Assembly (NCBI GenBank): GCA_002727675.1
Contig: PBXQ01000077.1
Coordinates: forward strand, 1-46,291
Direction of reading: 5' to 3'
Source of the DNA: Thermoplasmata archaeon
Lineage (GTDB): Archaea; Thermoplasmatota; Poseidoniia; Poseidoniales; Thalassarchaeaceae
Length of the DNA stretch: 46,291 nt
A program made the translations under genes and the position numbers. Within the stretch, counting starts at the first letter, position 1. Every line of letters starts with the position of its first letter. This document shows positions 1 to 7,863 of this stretch, in pieces. The notes under the pieces are model-generated. The model was given only the letters and a program-made list of their open reading frames with translations. It was not told the DNA's origin and did no database searches.

Positions 1-108
1 GACGATGATGACGACGATGATGACGACGATGATGACGACGATGATGACGACGATGATGACGACGATGATGATGGTGATGATGACGACGATGATGATGGTG
101 ATGAAGAG
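1..108 (+). repeat. 12-bp tandem repeat (GACGATGATGAC) encoding poly-Asp
   Basis: Five perfect head-to-tail copies of GACGATGATGAC fill bases 1-60. Four degenerate copies follow (GACGATGATGAT, GGTGATGATGAC and similar) up to about base 108. The unit length is a multiple of three, so copy-number change would lengthen or shorten an Asp tract without breaking the reading frame. The array probably continues left of the window. Confidence 0.9.
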
Positions 109-270
109 GAAGACATTGATGTCGGCTCTCATGTTGGTGTTGATTACGAAGATGAAGAATGGTACGGAGTCATCGTCAAATTTGATGAAGATGATGATGA
201 AGTCCTAGTGAAATCTGATGATGATGATGAGGAGTATTGGGTTCCATTCGATGCACTATTTGTGGACTAG
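1..270 (+). CDS. C-terminal part of a poly-Asp protein with a small Tudor/SH3-like end domain
   Basis: The 5' end lies outside the window, so the ORF track missed it and lists instead an out-of-frame Met/Thr-rich shadow at 5-208. Frame 1 reads about 36 residues of nearly pure Asp with two Gly. It then reads a compact acidic module of about 50 residues (DVGSHVGVDYEDEEWYGVIV...EYWVPFDALFVD) and stops with TAG at 268-270. The spacing of VGVDY, WYGVIV and YWVPFDALF resembles a small beta-barrel of the Tudor/SH3 type, but this is a pattern impression only. The upstream part of the protein is unknown and no function is assigned. The next gene overlaps its 3' end, which suggests co-transcription. 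Confidence 0.75.
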   Translation, partial: DDDDDDDDDDDDDDDDDDDDDDDDGDDDDDDDGDEEEDIDVGSHVGVDYEDEEWYGVIVKFDEDDDEVLVKSDDDDEEYWVPFDALFVD

Positions 271-590
271 ATTATATGACAAATGAACTAGATTATTTCA
301 TCAATTTGGAATATTGCCCAGATTGTGGCTCATTTAGCATGAAAGGTTCATTGCGATGTCCTGAATGTGGTTTATTTCATTATGATTTAACTAATTTGCC
401 TGAACGGGATGAACCCCCCCCACAACCAGTAATAATAGAAAAAAAAGATCTAGATCCTACATTATACAGCTTAAATCCTAACGCCATCCTACCTAATGAG
501 ATAGAAGATTCCGAAGAAGAATTGCCAGACCCTACAGTTAATTGGGATGAGTCTAATACTGACTTCAGATTCATTGATGAAGGTGAGTAA
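237..590 (+). CDS. Small zinc-ribbon protein, function unknown
   Basis: A protein of 117 aa. The N-terminal half carries three CxxC-type pairs (CTIC, CPDC, CPEC) typical of zinc ribbons. The C-terminal half is acidic and Pro-rich and probably disordered. The TTG start overlaps the preceding gene by 34 bases. A later ATG at 276 is possible, but the CTIC pair lies upstream of it, which favours TTG. GAGGAG sits only 2 nt before the TTG, an unusually tight spacing. The alaX gene begins immediately after its stop, with AGGTGA inside the end of this gene acting as that gene's ribosome site. This makes an operon of at least three genes. The function is not recognised. Confidence 0.75.
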   Translation: MGSIRCTICGLDYMTNELDYFINLEYCPDCGSFSMKGSLRCPECGLFHYDLTNLPERDEPPPQPVIIEKKDLDPTLYSLNPNAILPNEIEDSEEELPDPTVNWDESNTDFRFIDEGE

Positions 591-1328
591 TTGACACACA
601 CATTACAAATTAATCAACACCCTGGGCTTAATCCACCTTCTTTCAGTTGCCAGATTATCAATAACCATGTTATAGATGGAAATTATTGGGTTGAATTAGA
701 TAAAACATATTATTATCCCAATGGAGGAGGTCAACCATCCGACCATGGATTATTGATTAGTGATGATTTACAAACCCGAATGCCAATTTTAGATGTTAGA
801 AAAAAAAGAGATACTATATTACATAATATCGGTCCTCTTAGTTCACCTCCACAAGACATACATTATCAGGCTTCAATAGATATTGAAAGGCGGTCTATTT
901 TGACTAGGATGCATACTGCTCAACACCTTATTTCAGCTGTTGCAGATGAGTTATATGGTGGTTCAACTGTAGGTAATCAAATTAATACAGAAAAGACAAG
1001 AATAGACATCGGATTTGAATCAAGAGAAAAATTTTCTAGGGATGAATTAGAATCAGTTGTAAATAACTATATCGACTCTGCTATACCAGTTGAAATGTCA
1101 TTCCAAAAACGCTCAGAATTATTATCAGACCCCTTAGTCAGAGTCAATCTTGAATTACTTCCTAAAAATATAGACGAATTGAGAGTAATAACGATTGTTG
1201 ATGTAGACATTTGTCCATGTGCGGGAACACATGTAGGTAACACCAGCCAAATAGGGCACATCAGTATATCCAAAGTCAAGTCGAAAGGTTCAGGTAAATT
1301 AAGAGTAGAATATTCACTAATTGAATAA
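591..1328 (+). CDS. alaX: Alanyl-tRNA editing protein, AlaX type
   Basis: AlaX proteins are free-standing relatives of the AlaRS editing domain and hydrolyse mischarged Ser- or Gly-tRNA(Ala). At 245 aa this fits the medium AlaX class. Visible motifs are PNGGGQPSD near residues 43-51, the zinc motif HTAQH at 108-112 and CPCAGTH at 208-214, which together supply the HxxxH...CxxxH metal site. The N-terminal part corresponds to the beta-barrel that precedes the editing core. The TTG start directly abuts the upstream stop and has AGGTGA just before it. The neighbouring tRNA-Val is on the other strand and is not functionally linked. Confidence 0.93.
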   Translation: MTHTLQINQHPGLNPPSFSCQIINNHVIDGNYWVELDKTYYYPNGGGQPSDHGLLISDDLQTRMPILDVRKKRDTILHNIGPLSSPPQDIHYQASIDIERRSILTRMHTAQHLISAVADELYGGSTVGNQINTEKTRIDIGFESREKFSRDELESVVNNYIDSAIPVEMSFQKRSELLSDPLVRVNLELLPKNIDELRVITIVDVDICPCAGTHVGNTSQIGHISISKVKSKGSGKLRVEYSLIE

Positions 1329-1371
1329 ACGATATTAATACTTACGATTAAACTTGTACCATTAATTCAAA

Positions 1372-1444
1372 TGGGCCCGGGCGGAATTGAACCGCCGATC
1401 TTCGCCATGTCAAGGCGACGTCATAGCCCCTAGACCACGAGCCC
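1372..1444 (-). tRNA. tRNA-Val (anticodon GAC)
   Basis: The reverse complement folds as a full cloverleaf. The acceptor stem is GGGCTCG/CGGGCCC with one G-U pair. The D stem is GTC/GAC, and the anticodon stem is TCGCC/GGCGA around loop TTGACAT, giving anticodon GAC. The T arm is GGCGG-TTCAATT-CCGCC. The discriminator base is A and CCA is not encoded. There is no intron at the canonical site. The valyl-tRNA synthetase gene also lies in this window, 33 kb away. Confidence 0.95.
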
Positions 1445-1449
1445 TCTGA

Positions 1450-1602
1450 TTAACTGATAATTTTGGAGATTTTACCGGTGCATCCGTCTTCTGAGCAAAC
1501 TCCAGCAACACGAGTACGACCATTACTCATTTTGATCTGTTGTCCGTCCTTGATGACCCCATATGTCTTGCACTTGAGACAGAATCCCTGATAGTCCGCC
1601 AT
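1450..1602 (-). CDS. 50-aa zinc-ribbon microprotein (DUF5679-like)
   Basis: This gene is below the ORF-track cut-off. Hand translation gives a protein beginning MADYQGFCLKCKTYGVIKDG with MSNGRTRVAG in the middle and ending in KISKIIS. The layout (aromatic-C-x-K-C-K, then I-K-D, then NGR, then G-x-C...C-T-G-K) matches the small DUF5679 family, normally YCVKCK...NGRPA...GxCPVCGTK. The second cysteine pair here is CSEDGC, with a wider spacer than the usual CPxC. It ends 5 bp from the tRNA-Val gene on the same strand, so the two may share a transcript. ATAAATATTG on the minus strand about 50 bases upstream is a weak TATA candidate. The biochemical role of the family is not known to me. Confidence 0.8.
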   Translation of the reverse strand: MADYQGFCLKCKTYGVIKDGQQIKMSNGRTRVAGVCSEDGCTGKISKIIS

Positions 1603-1948
1603 ATCAACCAGTATCAGCAGAGGCCTATCTAATATGAATCCTCCGCGTAATCAATATTTATTCGATGCTCAACTAATAACAATTAGAGCTTCATTTTTTT
1701 TCATGCCCAACCCCTAGGCTCTAAGCCCATAATTCCCATTTCTTTGGATTGAATGATCAAAAACGTTGTACTGCTAGCCTGTGACGAATATTATATTTGA
1801 TTAAAATATATCCAAAGCCGGATAATCATGCTTATCCGTCCTTACGTACTCCATTATTCCATTCAATTTGTTTGATATCAAAAAATCTGGATATATATTA
1901 TGCCTAAACCATGAATGAACGTGACAAGTAAAATTAATGCTATTTGTC
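1603..1948. other. 346-bp gene-free interval
   Basis: No convincing ORF is seen on either strand. It holds an 8-T run at 1694-1701 and a perfect 7-bp inverted repeat, CGGATAA (1819-1825) and TTATCCG (1832-1838), around a 6-nt loop. It also holds an A-run near 1879-1884, which reads as TTTTTT on the minus strand about 65 bases past the hutI stop and could terminate hutI. ATATATATCC on the minus strand just before it could be a TATA element. Transcription of the 50-aa gene and tRNA-Val must begin here. Confidence 0.5.
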
Positions 1949-3265
1949 TTATCTATTCACCCATTCACCATTACAAAGTGTTTCAATGAATTGAGATTGA
2001 TTCGTACTGCACCACGAATCGATAACATCGTTAGATAGTATATTGAGTGAGGCTGGAGATCCAACAGCAATCTGACCTAATCCTGTCCCCCTTCCTTCAA
2101 TCATGGATTCAGCACTATTTCTTGTCACAGCAACTAACGCTTCTAATGGAGATATTTGTGAATGCTTAACGGCAAGCATCCCAGTGAATGGCAAACTGAT
2201 ATGAGGGCAATTAGGGTTGAAGTCCGATGCTAATGACCATGCCCATTCATTTTCAATGCATTCACTGATAGGAGGCCAATGTTCTGAATTTAGGACATAA
2301 GGAGTACCCGGCAAGAATCCCTGGATAACACCAGCACGATGGCACTTTTCCCTAGCATTGCTTGAGGACCATGCTGCATGATCAGCTGACATAGCACCTA
2401 ATTCAGCAGCTAGTTCGGCTCCGCCGCTATCTGAGAATTCATCTACATGTAGTCTAATATCTAGGCCGTGATCTGTTGCAGCATTGCAAATTAATTCTGT
2501 TTCTTCGATGTCAAACCAACCTTCTTCGCAAAAAACATCAACATATTTTGCAATGCCTTGCTCTATAACTCTAGGTAACTGTTCATTAACGAGTTGATCA
2601 ATATAATCTGGTTTATTTAGACCATCGGGAATAGAATGTGCGCCCAACCAAGTATGCGTCATTTTAACATTTGAAATCTCCGACAAATGATTGGATACTT
2701 TAAGTAGTTTTAATTCGTCTTCTACTGTTAATCCATAGCCGCTTTTCGATTCGATGAAAGTTGTACCATTCAATGCCGCTGATTGAAGGCGCTTTAATCC
2801 AAGTTTTGTCAACTCTTCAATACTAGATGCCCGAGTCTCCCTTACGGTCAATGAAATACCACCCCCCATTTCAGATATCTGGCGATATGAATATCCCTTT
2901 TCCCTCAATTCAGCCTCATGGGAACGATCACCAGCCCAAATAATATGAGAATGAGAATCAATTAAACCTGGTACTACAGCTTTACCTGCTAAATCCCATA
3001 TTTTCATTTCCCCGACTTTTACAACTTCAGGTATCTTTGAGCTTAATTTCAATTCTGGCAAATATTCTGACTGTAATTCTTCAGAGTCCCCAATTTCCAA
3101 TATTGATGATTTATCTAGCAAAATCGCTTGACCTGGATCATAAATTAATGATTGAGCATCAGACATTTCGGCACCTACTAAGGGGCCTTTCTTACCTCTA
3201 GGGTTCATGTGCGCTATAGGTCCCGCATTGAGCAATAGGTGTCGCATCAATACCTCCGAAGACAT
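1949..3265 (-). CDS. hutI: Imidazolonepropionase
   Basis: It hydrolyses 4-imidazolone-5-propanoate to N-formimidoyl-glutamate in histidine degradation. At 438 aa it is slightly longer than the usual 400-420 because of an N-terminal extension. Amidohydrolase landmarks are PGLIDSHSHIIWAGDR (HxH at about 105-107), GGGISLTVRETR, FIESKSGYGLT, HTWLGAH, DVFCEEGWFD, RLHVDEFSDSGG, SADHAAW and SDFNPNCP, which cover the metal ligands and substrate loops. The start is ATG at 3265; an internal Met at residue 7 is an alternative. It diverges from kae1 across about 40 bp. The other histidine-degradation genes (hutH, hutU, hutG) are not in this window. Confidence 0.95.
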   Translation of the reverse strand: MSSEVLMRHLLLNAGPIAHMNPRGKKGPLVGAEMSDAQSLIYDPGQAILLDKSSILEIGDSEELQSEYLPELKLSSKIPEVVKVGEMKIWDLAGKAVVPGLIDSHSHIIWAGDRSHEAELREKGYSYRQISEMGGGISLTVRETRASSIEELTKLGLKRLQSAALNGTTFIESKSGYGLTVEDELKLLKVSNHLSEISNVKMTHTWLGAHSIPDGLNKPDYIDQLVNEQLPRVIEQGIAKYVDVFCEEGWFDIEETELICNAATDHGLDIRLHVDEFSDSGGAELAAELGAMSADHAAWSSSNAREKCHRAGVIQGFLPGTPYVLNSEHWPPISECIENEWAWSLASDFNPNCPHISLPFTGMLAVKHSQISPLEALVAVTRNSAESMIEGRGTGLGQIAVGSPASLNILSNDVIDSWCSTNQSQFIETLCNGEWVNR

Positions 3266-3307
3266 GTAGGCTTGAAATGATGTGGCCTTGTCCGTGTGTT
3301 GATTGTT

Positions 3308-4318
3308 ATGTCTGGCGGAGTCATAATTGGGATTGAATCAACTGCACATACTTTGTCTATCGGGTCAGTAAATAGCTCTGGGGAACCATCCTCATCTCAC
3401 TCTTCTTTCTTTAGACCTGAAAGTGGAGGAATTCATCCTAGAGAAGCCGCAGACCATCATGCTGAAAATGCAGGTAGATTAGTAAAAGAATTTCTACAAT
3501 CAGGTATCGACAGCAATTCGATTGAAGCAATCGCCTTCAGCCAAGGCCCTGGCCTAGGCCCATGTCTTAGAGTCGGAGCCAGTGTAGCCCGTGCATTAGG
3601 CACAAAGTGGGATGTGCCTATTGTTGGTGTAAATCACTGTGTTGCTCATATTGAAATTGGTAGGCAACAGTGTCAAATGGATGACCCTGTGTTACTGTAT
3701 GTATCTGGCGGAAATACTCAAGTTATTACTAGAATGTCTGGACGATATCGGGTACTCGGAGAAACCCTAGACATAGGAATAGGTAATATGCTTGACAAAT
3801 TTGCTAGACAACAAGATTTGCCATTCCCTGGGGGCCCTAAGATTGAGATGCTTGCTAAAGATTGGTTAATGCAAAACCCTGATGCGGATTTAGATGATTA
3901 TCAGTTACCTTATGCGGTACAAGGAATGGACCTCGCATTCTCTGGATTATTCACTGCTGCTTGCCGATTAGTCGATAGAGGGGCCGATTTAGGGGCTGTT
4001 TGTTGGAGTTTACAAGAACATTCATTCGCTGCATCAATAGAAGTTGCAGAAAGAGCGATGGCCCATACAGGTAAAGACGAGTTGCTTCTAGGTGGGGGCG
4101 TAGCATGTAATCAAAGACTTCGCGACATGTCATCTATTATGTGTGATGAACGTGAAGGGTCTTTGGGAGTGCCTGCTCGTGAATTCTGTGTAGATAATGG
4201 TTCTATGATTGCCACATTAGGTCAATTGCAACTACAAAATACAGGGCCCACTAAAATACAATTATCAGGTATTAACCAGTCATTGAGAACTGATGAAACT
4301 AATATCACTTGGGAATAA
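3308..4318 (+). CDS. kae1: tRNA threonylcarbamoyladenosine synthase subunit Kae1 (TsaD/OSGEP family)
   Basis: This is the catalytic subunit of the KEOPS complex, which transfers threonylcarbamoyl to A37 of ANN-decoding tRNAs. Landmarks are the ASKHA N-terminus GVIIGIESTAHT, HPREAADHHAEN, the metal-binding VNHCVAHIEIGR (His near 110 and 114), SGGNTQ, GETLDIGIGNMLDKFAR and GGGVACNQRLRDM. From ATG at 3308 it is 336 aa, normal for the family. The ORF track extends four codons upstream to a GTG at 3296, but the family normally begins at the short stretch just before GIEST. Many euryarchaeal Kae1 proteins are fused to the kinase Bud32; this one is not. Confidence 0.96.
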   Translation: MSGGVIIGIESTAHTLSIGSVNSSGEPSSSHSSFFRPESGGIHPREAADHHAENAGRLVKEFLQSGIDSNSIEAIAFSQGPGLGPCLRVGASVARALGTKWDVPIVGVNHCVAHIEIGRQQCQMDDPVLLYVSGGNTQVITRMSGRYRVLGETLDIGIGNMLDKFARQQDLPFPGGPKIEMLAKDWLMQNPDADLDDYQLPYAVQGMDLAFSGLFTAACRLVDRGADLGAVCWSLQEHSFAASIEVAERAMAHTGKDELLLGGGVACNQRLRDMSSIMCDEREGSLGVPAREFCVDNGSMIATLGQLQLQNTGPTKIQLSGINQSLRTDETNITWE

Positions 4319-4333
4319 ATTACATTCAAACTA

Positions 4334-4341
4334 GTATATAC
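4334..4341 (+). promoter_or_regulatory. Candidate TATA element GTATATAC
   Basis: This self-complementary TATA-like octamer lies in the 73-bp gap before the Lys/Pro-rich gene, about 50 bases ahead of its TTG start. A perfect inverted repeat TGGGCG-T-CGCCCA follows at 4359-4371, so the presumed leader could form a short GC-rich hairpin. The TATA assignment is pattern-based only. Confidence 0.4.
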
Positions 4342-4391
4342 TGCAAGTTTATGAGGGGTGGGCGTCGCCCAATATATTAGGGTGGAAAAAC

Positions 4392-5234
4392 TTGGCTAGG
4401 AAAAAACCTAAACCTTTCAATCCATTTGCCCCTGGCGCTGCTAAAAAGAAGATGAATCGTCCAACTACTGGCATGAAGGCTGAACCCAAAGCCGTGGCTT
4501 ACAAGGCTCCAGCAATACCATCTAAACCTGCAGTAATTGAACCTTCTAAGCCAAAACCAGCCATACCTGTTTCACACCTTCCAACTTCTGAGCCCAAAAC
4601 TAAGCCCGAAGAAAATGACATAACTCAAAAAGAAGAAGTTGTTGACGATGTTCAAGAGGAAAAACCTAAACCATCAGGCCCTGCTCTCGCTTCTGGTAAA
4701 GTCCGTAGTGTTGGTTTGCGTAAAACTCCAGTAGAAAAAGACAAGAAAACTGTTATCAAATCTGATGATGATCGTGTATCTGATTTGATCGCAGAGAGTA
4801 AATCATTAGCAATTGATTCAGGAATTAATGATGAAAATGAACTAGAATTAACTCGTGTTCAAAAAATCACCACGGAACAAGAGATATCTGAGGTGAAAAA
4901 ATCTGCTAGTGAACAAGCACATGAAAAACGTAGGAAAATGTTGGCTAAAAAACGTAAAGCACGCGCTGTAGCGCCGCCTACAAAACGTGTACAAAAATTG
5001 AATCGTCGTAAATACATGGAATTCAAAGTTGATATTCGTGAAATATTAGAGGAGGAAAATGTCCCTGAAGAATATCGTGCCAATCTACTTGGTTCGACAT
5101 GGGCCAAAGGGGAGAGGCAAGGGATTGAAGATGCAATAACATTCATCAATGAAAAATTTGATGATGGTATGATTTCAGAAACCGTGGCTCAAAGAATTAT
5201 TAAAGTCCTAAAAGGATATAGAAAGGTGAGATAA
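4392..5234 (+). CDS. Lys/Pro-rich protein with a conserved-looking helical C-terminus, unknown
   Basis: A protein of 280 aa. The first ~170 residues are rich in Lys, Pro, Glu and Ala and look disordered (KKPKPFNPFAPGAAKKK, KPKPAIPVS). They are followed by a basic stretch (EKRRKMLAKKRKARAVAPPTK) and a compact C-terminal domain of about 75 residues that looks helical. The strongly basic middle suggests nucleic-acid or ribosome contact, but that is inference. The TTG start has GGGTGG about 7 nt upstream. Its stop overlaps the start of the SlyD-like gene in TAATG, so the two are probably translationally coupled. I do not recognise the family. Confidence 0.8.
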   Translation: MARKKPKPFNPFAPGAAKKKMNRPTTGMKAEPKAVAYKAPAIPSKPAVIEPSKPKPAIPVSHLPTSEPKTKPEENDITQKEEVVDDVQEEKPKPSGPALASGKVRSVGLRKTPVEKDKKTVIKSDDDRVSDLIAESKSLAIDSGINDENELELTRVQKITTEQEISEVKKSASEQAHEKRRKMLAKKRKARAVAPPTKRVQKLNRRKYMEFKVDIREILEEENVPEEYRANLLGSTWAKGERQGIEDAITFINEKFDDGMISETVAQRIIKVLKGYRKVR

Positions 5235-5755
5235 TGAAAACAATAGAAAATGATAAAGTTGTAAAAGTACACTATAGAGGGGTATTCCCCGAGGATGATC
5301 AGGAATTTGATTCTAGCCATGGTTCTGAACCATTAGCATTTTTAGTAGGTCATAAACAAATGATTCCTGGTTTTGAACGTGAGATGATGGGTGCTGAAGT
5401 AGGTGAGAAAAGAGAATTCACCTTGATGGCGAAAGATGCTTATGGCGAGCAGACTGATGAAGCGATAATGGACATCCCAAAAAGTGAATTCCCAGAAGAA
5501 GTTATACAGGAAGGATTGGAGCTAGGCATGACTCTAATGTCGGCAATGGGGCCATTCCGAATCGTAGGTTTAACCGATGACATTGTTAAATGTGATTTCA
5601 ATCACATGCTTGCAGGACGAGCACTAAAATTCGAGGTAGAAGTAGTTGAAGTTCGCGATGCAACTGATGAAGAATTGACTCATGGCCATGCACATGGACC
5701 TGGTGGGCATGAACATGAAAAGAAGGATGGCTGTGGCGACAGCAATTGTTGCTAA
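5234..5755 (+). CDS. slyD: FKBP-type peptidyl-prolyl isomerase, SlyD-like, with metal-binding tail
   Basis: This is a proline isomerase and folding chaperone. The FKBP core is split by an insert-in-flap domain, as in SlyD: KVVKVHYRGVF at the start, then the PLAFLVGHKQMIPGFEREMMG segment, YGEQTDEAIMDIPKSEFPE entering the insert, and the NHMLAGRALKFEVEVVEVR segment closing the core. The last ~25 residues are His/Cys-rich (HGHAHGPGGHEHE, then CGDSNCC), a SlyD-style nickel or zinc tail. At 173 aa the length is normal. AGGTGA precedes the ATG, and the start overlaps the previous stop by one base. A nickel-binding chaperone is notable because NiSOD is also encoded in this window. Confidence 0.92.
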   Translation: MKTIENDKVVKVHYRGVFPEDDQEFDSSHGSEPLAFLVGHKQMIPGFEREMMGAEVGEKREFTLMAKDAYGEQTDEAIMDIPKSEFPEEVIQEGLELGMTLMSAMGPFRIVGLTDDIVKCDFNHMLAGRALKFEVEVVEVRDATDEELTHGHAHGPGGHEHEKKDGCGDSNCC

Positions 5756-5832
5756 TCGCTTATGGGATAGAAATTTCATCTCAATCACCAATAATAACCA
5801 AAAATAATGACACCCACTAGCCCCTCCGAGAC

Positions 5833-7428
5833 ATGGGGAGCCACATGGCGGATAAAGAGGAATATTCTACAAGAGCGGGTATCCCTATCCCAATTTTACC
5901 AAATGACGAATTTTCTGGGCCTCATCCCCACACCCTTCCAGGAGAACCGCCATACACTCGCGGGATTCATGGCTCAATGTATCGTGGTAAAGTATGGACT
6001 ATGCGCCAATATGCTGGTTTTAGTAGTGCTAAAGAAACTAATTTGAGATTCAGATCTTTATTGGAAAAGGGACAGTCTGGCCTTTCAGTTGCATTCGATT
6101 TGCCAACACAATTAGGACTCGATTCTGATGACCCCATGTCATTAGGAGAAGTTGGGAAAGTGGGAGTAGCTATTGATTCCATTCACGATATGCGAATATT
6201 ATTTGACCAAATAGATCCTTCTAAAGTTTCAACTTCCATGACTATCAATTCACCTGCTTCTATATTATTAGCAATGTATGTAGCGGTAGCTGAAGAAAAA
6301 GGTATTGACATTTCTCAAATTAGGGGTACTATACAGAATGATATTTTGAAGGAATATATCGCACGCGGCACATACGTTTTCCCACCAAAACAATCTATGA
6401 GATTAATCACAGACGTAATGAGTTGGTGTAACTTAAATACTCCTAAATGGAACACCATTAGTATTTCTGGATATCATATTAGAGAAGCAGGAGCAACTGC
6501 CGTTGAGGAATTGGCATTTACATTATCCAATGCTCTAGCTTATGTCAATGCTGCTATCTCTGCAGGATTGAATGTAGATGATTTTGCCCCCAGATTATCT
6601 TTTTTCTTCGGTTGCCATAATGATTTCTTCGAAGAAGTATCTAAATTTAGAGCTGCTAGAAAATTATGGTATGATTTAATGGATGATAGATTCTCACCTA
6701 AAAACCCTAAATCAACTATGCTAAGATTCCACACACAAACTGCTGGAGTCACATTAACGGCCCAACAACCTTTGAATAATATTGTCAGAGTTTCTTATCA
6801 AGCACTCTCTTCTGTTTTAGGTGGTACCCAATCACTACACACCAATTCATATGATGAAGCAATAGGGCTGCCAACTGAAGATTCATCTACAATTGCGCTT
6901 AGGACACAACAAATTTTAGCTAATGAAACAGGTGTCCCAGATGTAGTTGATCCTTTAGGTGGATCATGGTATGTTGAAGGTTTGACTAAGGAATTATACA
7001 GTCGCGCTTTAGATTTAATATCCGAAATCGATTCAATGGGGGGTGCCCTTGCTGCTATTGAAACTGGTTTCCAACAACGCCATTTACACGAATCAGCTTG
7101 GGCAGAACAAGTTGCCCAAGACAGAGGCGAATTGAAGGTAATAGGGGTTAACCATGCCATTCATGACAAAGATATTACAAATATGAAAGGTCAAACAGTA
7201 AATCCCAAACTTGCCCAAGAGCAATGCACTAAGTTGGCTAAAATAAAATCCAATAGGGATAATGATGCTGTTAATCATGCACTAGATAATCTATCTCAAA
7301 CGGCACTAGGTCAAGCCAACACAATGGAAGCCATTCTAATTGCAGTCAAGGCTGAATGTACAATTGGAGAAATAATGAATTCACTAAAAGATTCATTTGG
7401 CACTTGGATGGCTCCGAGCGGATTTTGA
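5833..7428 (+). CDS. mcmA1: Methylmalonyl-CoA mutase, large (catalytic) subunit
   Basis: It interconverts (R)-methylmalonyl-CoA and succinyl-CoA. The 531 aa cover only the TIM-barrel catalytic part. Landmarks are YTRGIHGSMYRGKVWTMRQYAG, LSVAFDLPTQLG, STSMTINSPASILLA, GTIQNDILKEYIARGTY and QSLHTNSYDEAIGLP. The C-terminal B12-binding domain (DxHxxG) is absent, as expected for archaea that use a separate small subunit; that subunit is not in this window. The start is ATG at 5833, with ATG 5845 also possible. The epimerase begins 9 bp downstream, so the two steps are encoded together. Confidence 0.95.
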   Translation: MGSHMADKEEYSTRAGIPIPILPNDEFSGPHPHTLPGEPPYTRGIHGSMYRGKVWTMRQYAGFSSAKETNLRFRSLLEKGQSGLSVAFDLPTQLGLDSDDPMSLGEVGKVGVAIDSIHDMRILFDQIDPSKVSTSMTINSPASILLAMYVAVAEEKGIDISQIRGTIQNDILKEYIARGTYVFPPKQSMRLITDVMSWCNLNTPKWNTISISGYHIREAGATAVEELAFTLSNALAYVNAAISAGLNVDDFAPRLSFFFGCHNDFFEEVSKFRAARKLWYDLMDDRFSPKNPKSTMLRFHTQTAGVTLTAQQPLNNIVRVSYQALSSVLGGTQSLHTNSYDEAIGLPTEDSSTIALRTQQILANETGVPDVVDPLGGSWYVEGLTKELYSRALDLISEIDSMGGALAAIETGFQQRHLHESAWAEQVAQDRGELKVIGVNHAIHDKDITNMKGQTVNPKLAQEQCTKLAKIKSNRDNDAVNHALDNLSQTALGQANTMEAILIAVKAECTIGEIMNSLKDSFGTWMAPSGF

Positions 7429-7437
7429 GGGATATAC

Positions 7438-7863
7438 ATGAGCAAAATTAGGTTGGATCACATCGGGATTGCAGTTAATAATCTAGAAGAAGGCGCCAAG
7501 TTTTGGCAATTATTAGGTCTAGTCCCTGATGACAAAAGCCTACAAAACATAGAACAAGGAGTCAATATTATGTTTTTTTCTACTAAAGAAGGGGATCCAA
7601 CTCAAATTGAATTACTCGAACCTTTAGATTCTGATTCGCCAATTGCTAAATTCATTAACAAAAGGGGCACCGGGGTACAACAATTAGCCTTTGAAGTTGA
7701 AAACATATCAGAAATGATTGCACATTTGATAGATAATAATATACAAATGATTGACAATATTGCTAAATCAGGTTCTCATGGCTCAAAAATAGCCTTTGTT
7801 CATCCTAAATCGACAGGAGGAGTCCTTGTTGAACTTGTCCAAAAGCAGAAAACGGATTCGTAA
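7438..7863 (+). CDS. mce: Methylmalonyl-CoA epimerase
   Basis: It converts (S)- to (R)-methylmalonyl-CoA, feeding the mutase encoded just upstream. The 141 aa form a vicinal-oxygen-chelate protein with paired motifs: LDHIGIAVNNLEEGAKFW at the N-terminus, QIELLEPLDSDSPIAKFI in the middle, GVQQLAFEVENI, and KIAFVHPKSTGGVLVELVQ at the end. The His and Glu ligands expected for the metal site are present. Spacing and order (mcmA1 then mce) indicate an operon for propionyl-CoA or odd-chain and amino-acid carbon flow. Confidence 0.95.
   Translation: MSKIRLDHIGIAVNNLEEGAKFWQLLGLVPDDKSLQNIEQGVNIMFFSTKEGDPTQIELLEPLDSDSPIAKFINKRGTGVQQLAFEVENISEMIAHLIDNNIQMIDNIAKSGSHGSKIAFVHPKSTGGVLVELVQKQKTDS

Noticed and set aside
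5-208. ORF-track entry of 67 aa rich in Met and Thr
   Set aside because: It is the shifted frame of the GAC/GAT repeat. The true frame reads poly-Asp and continues to the TAG at 270.
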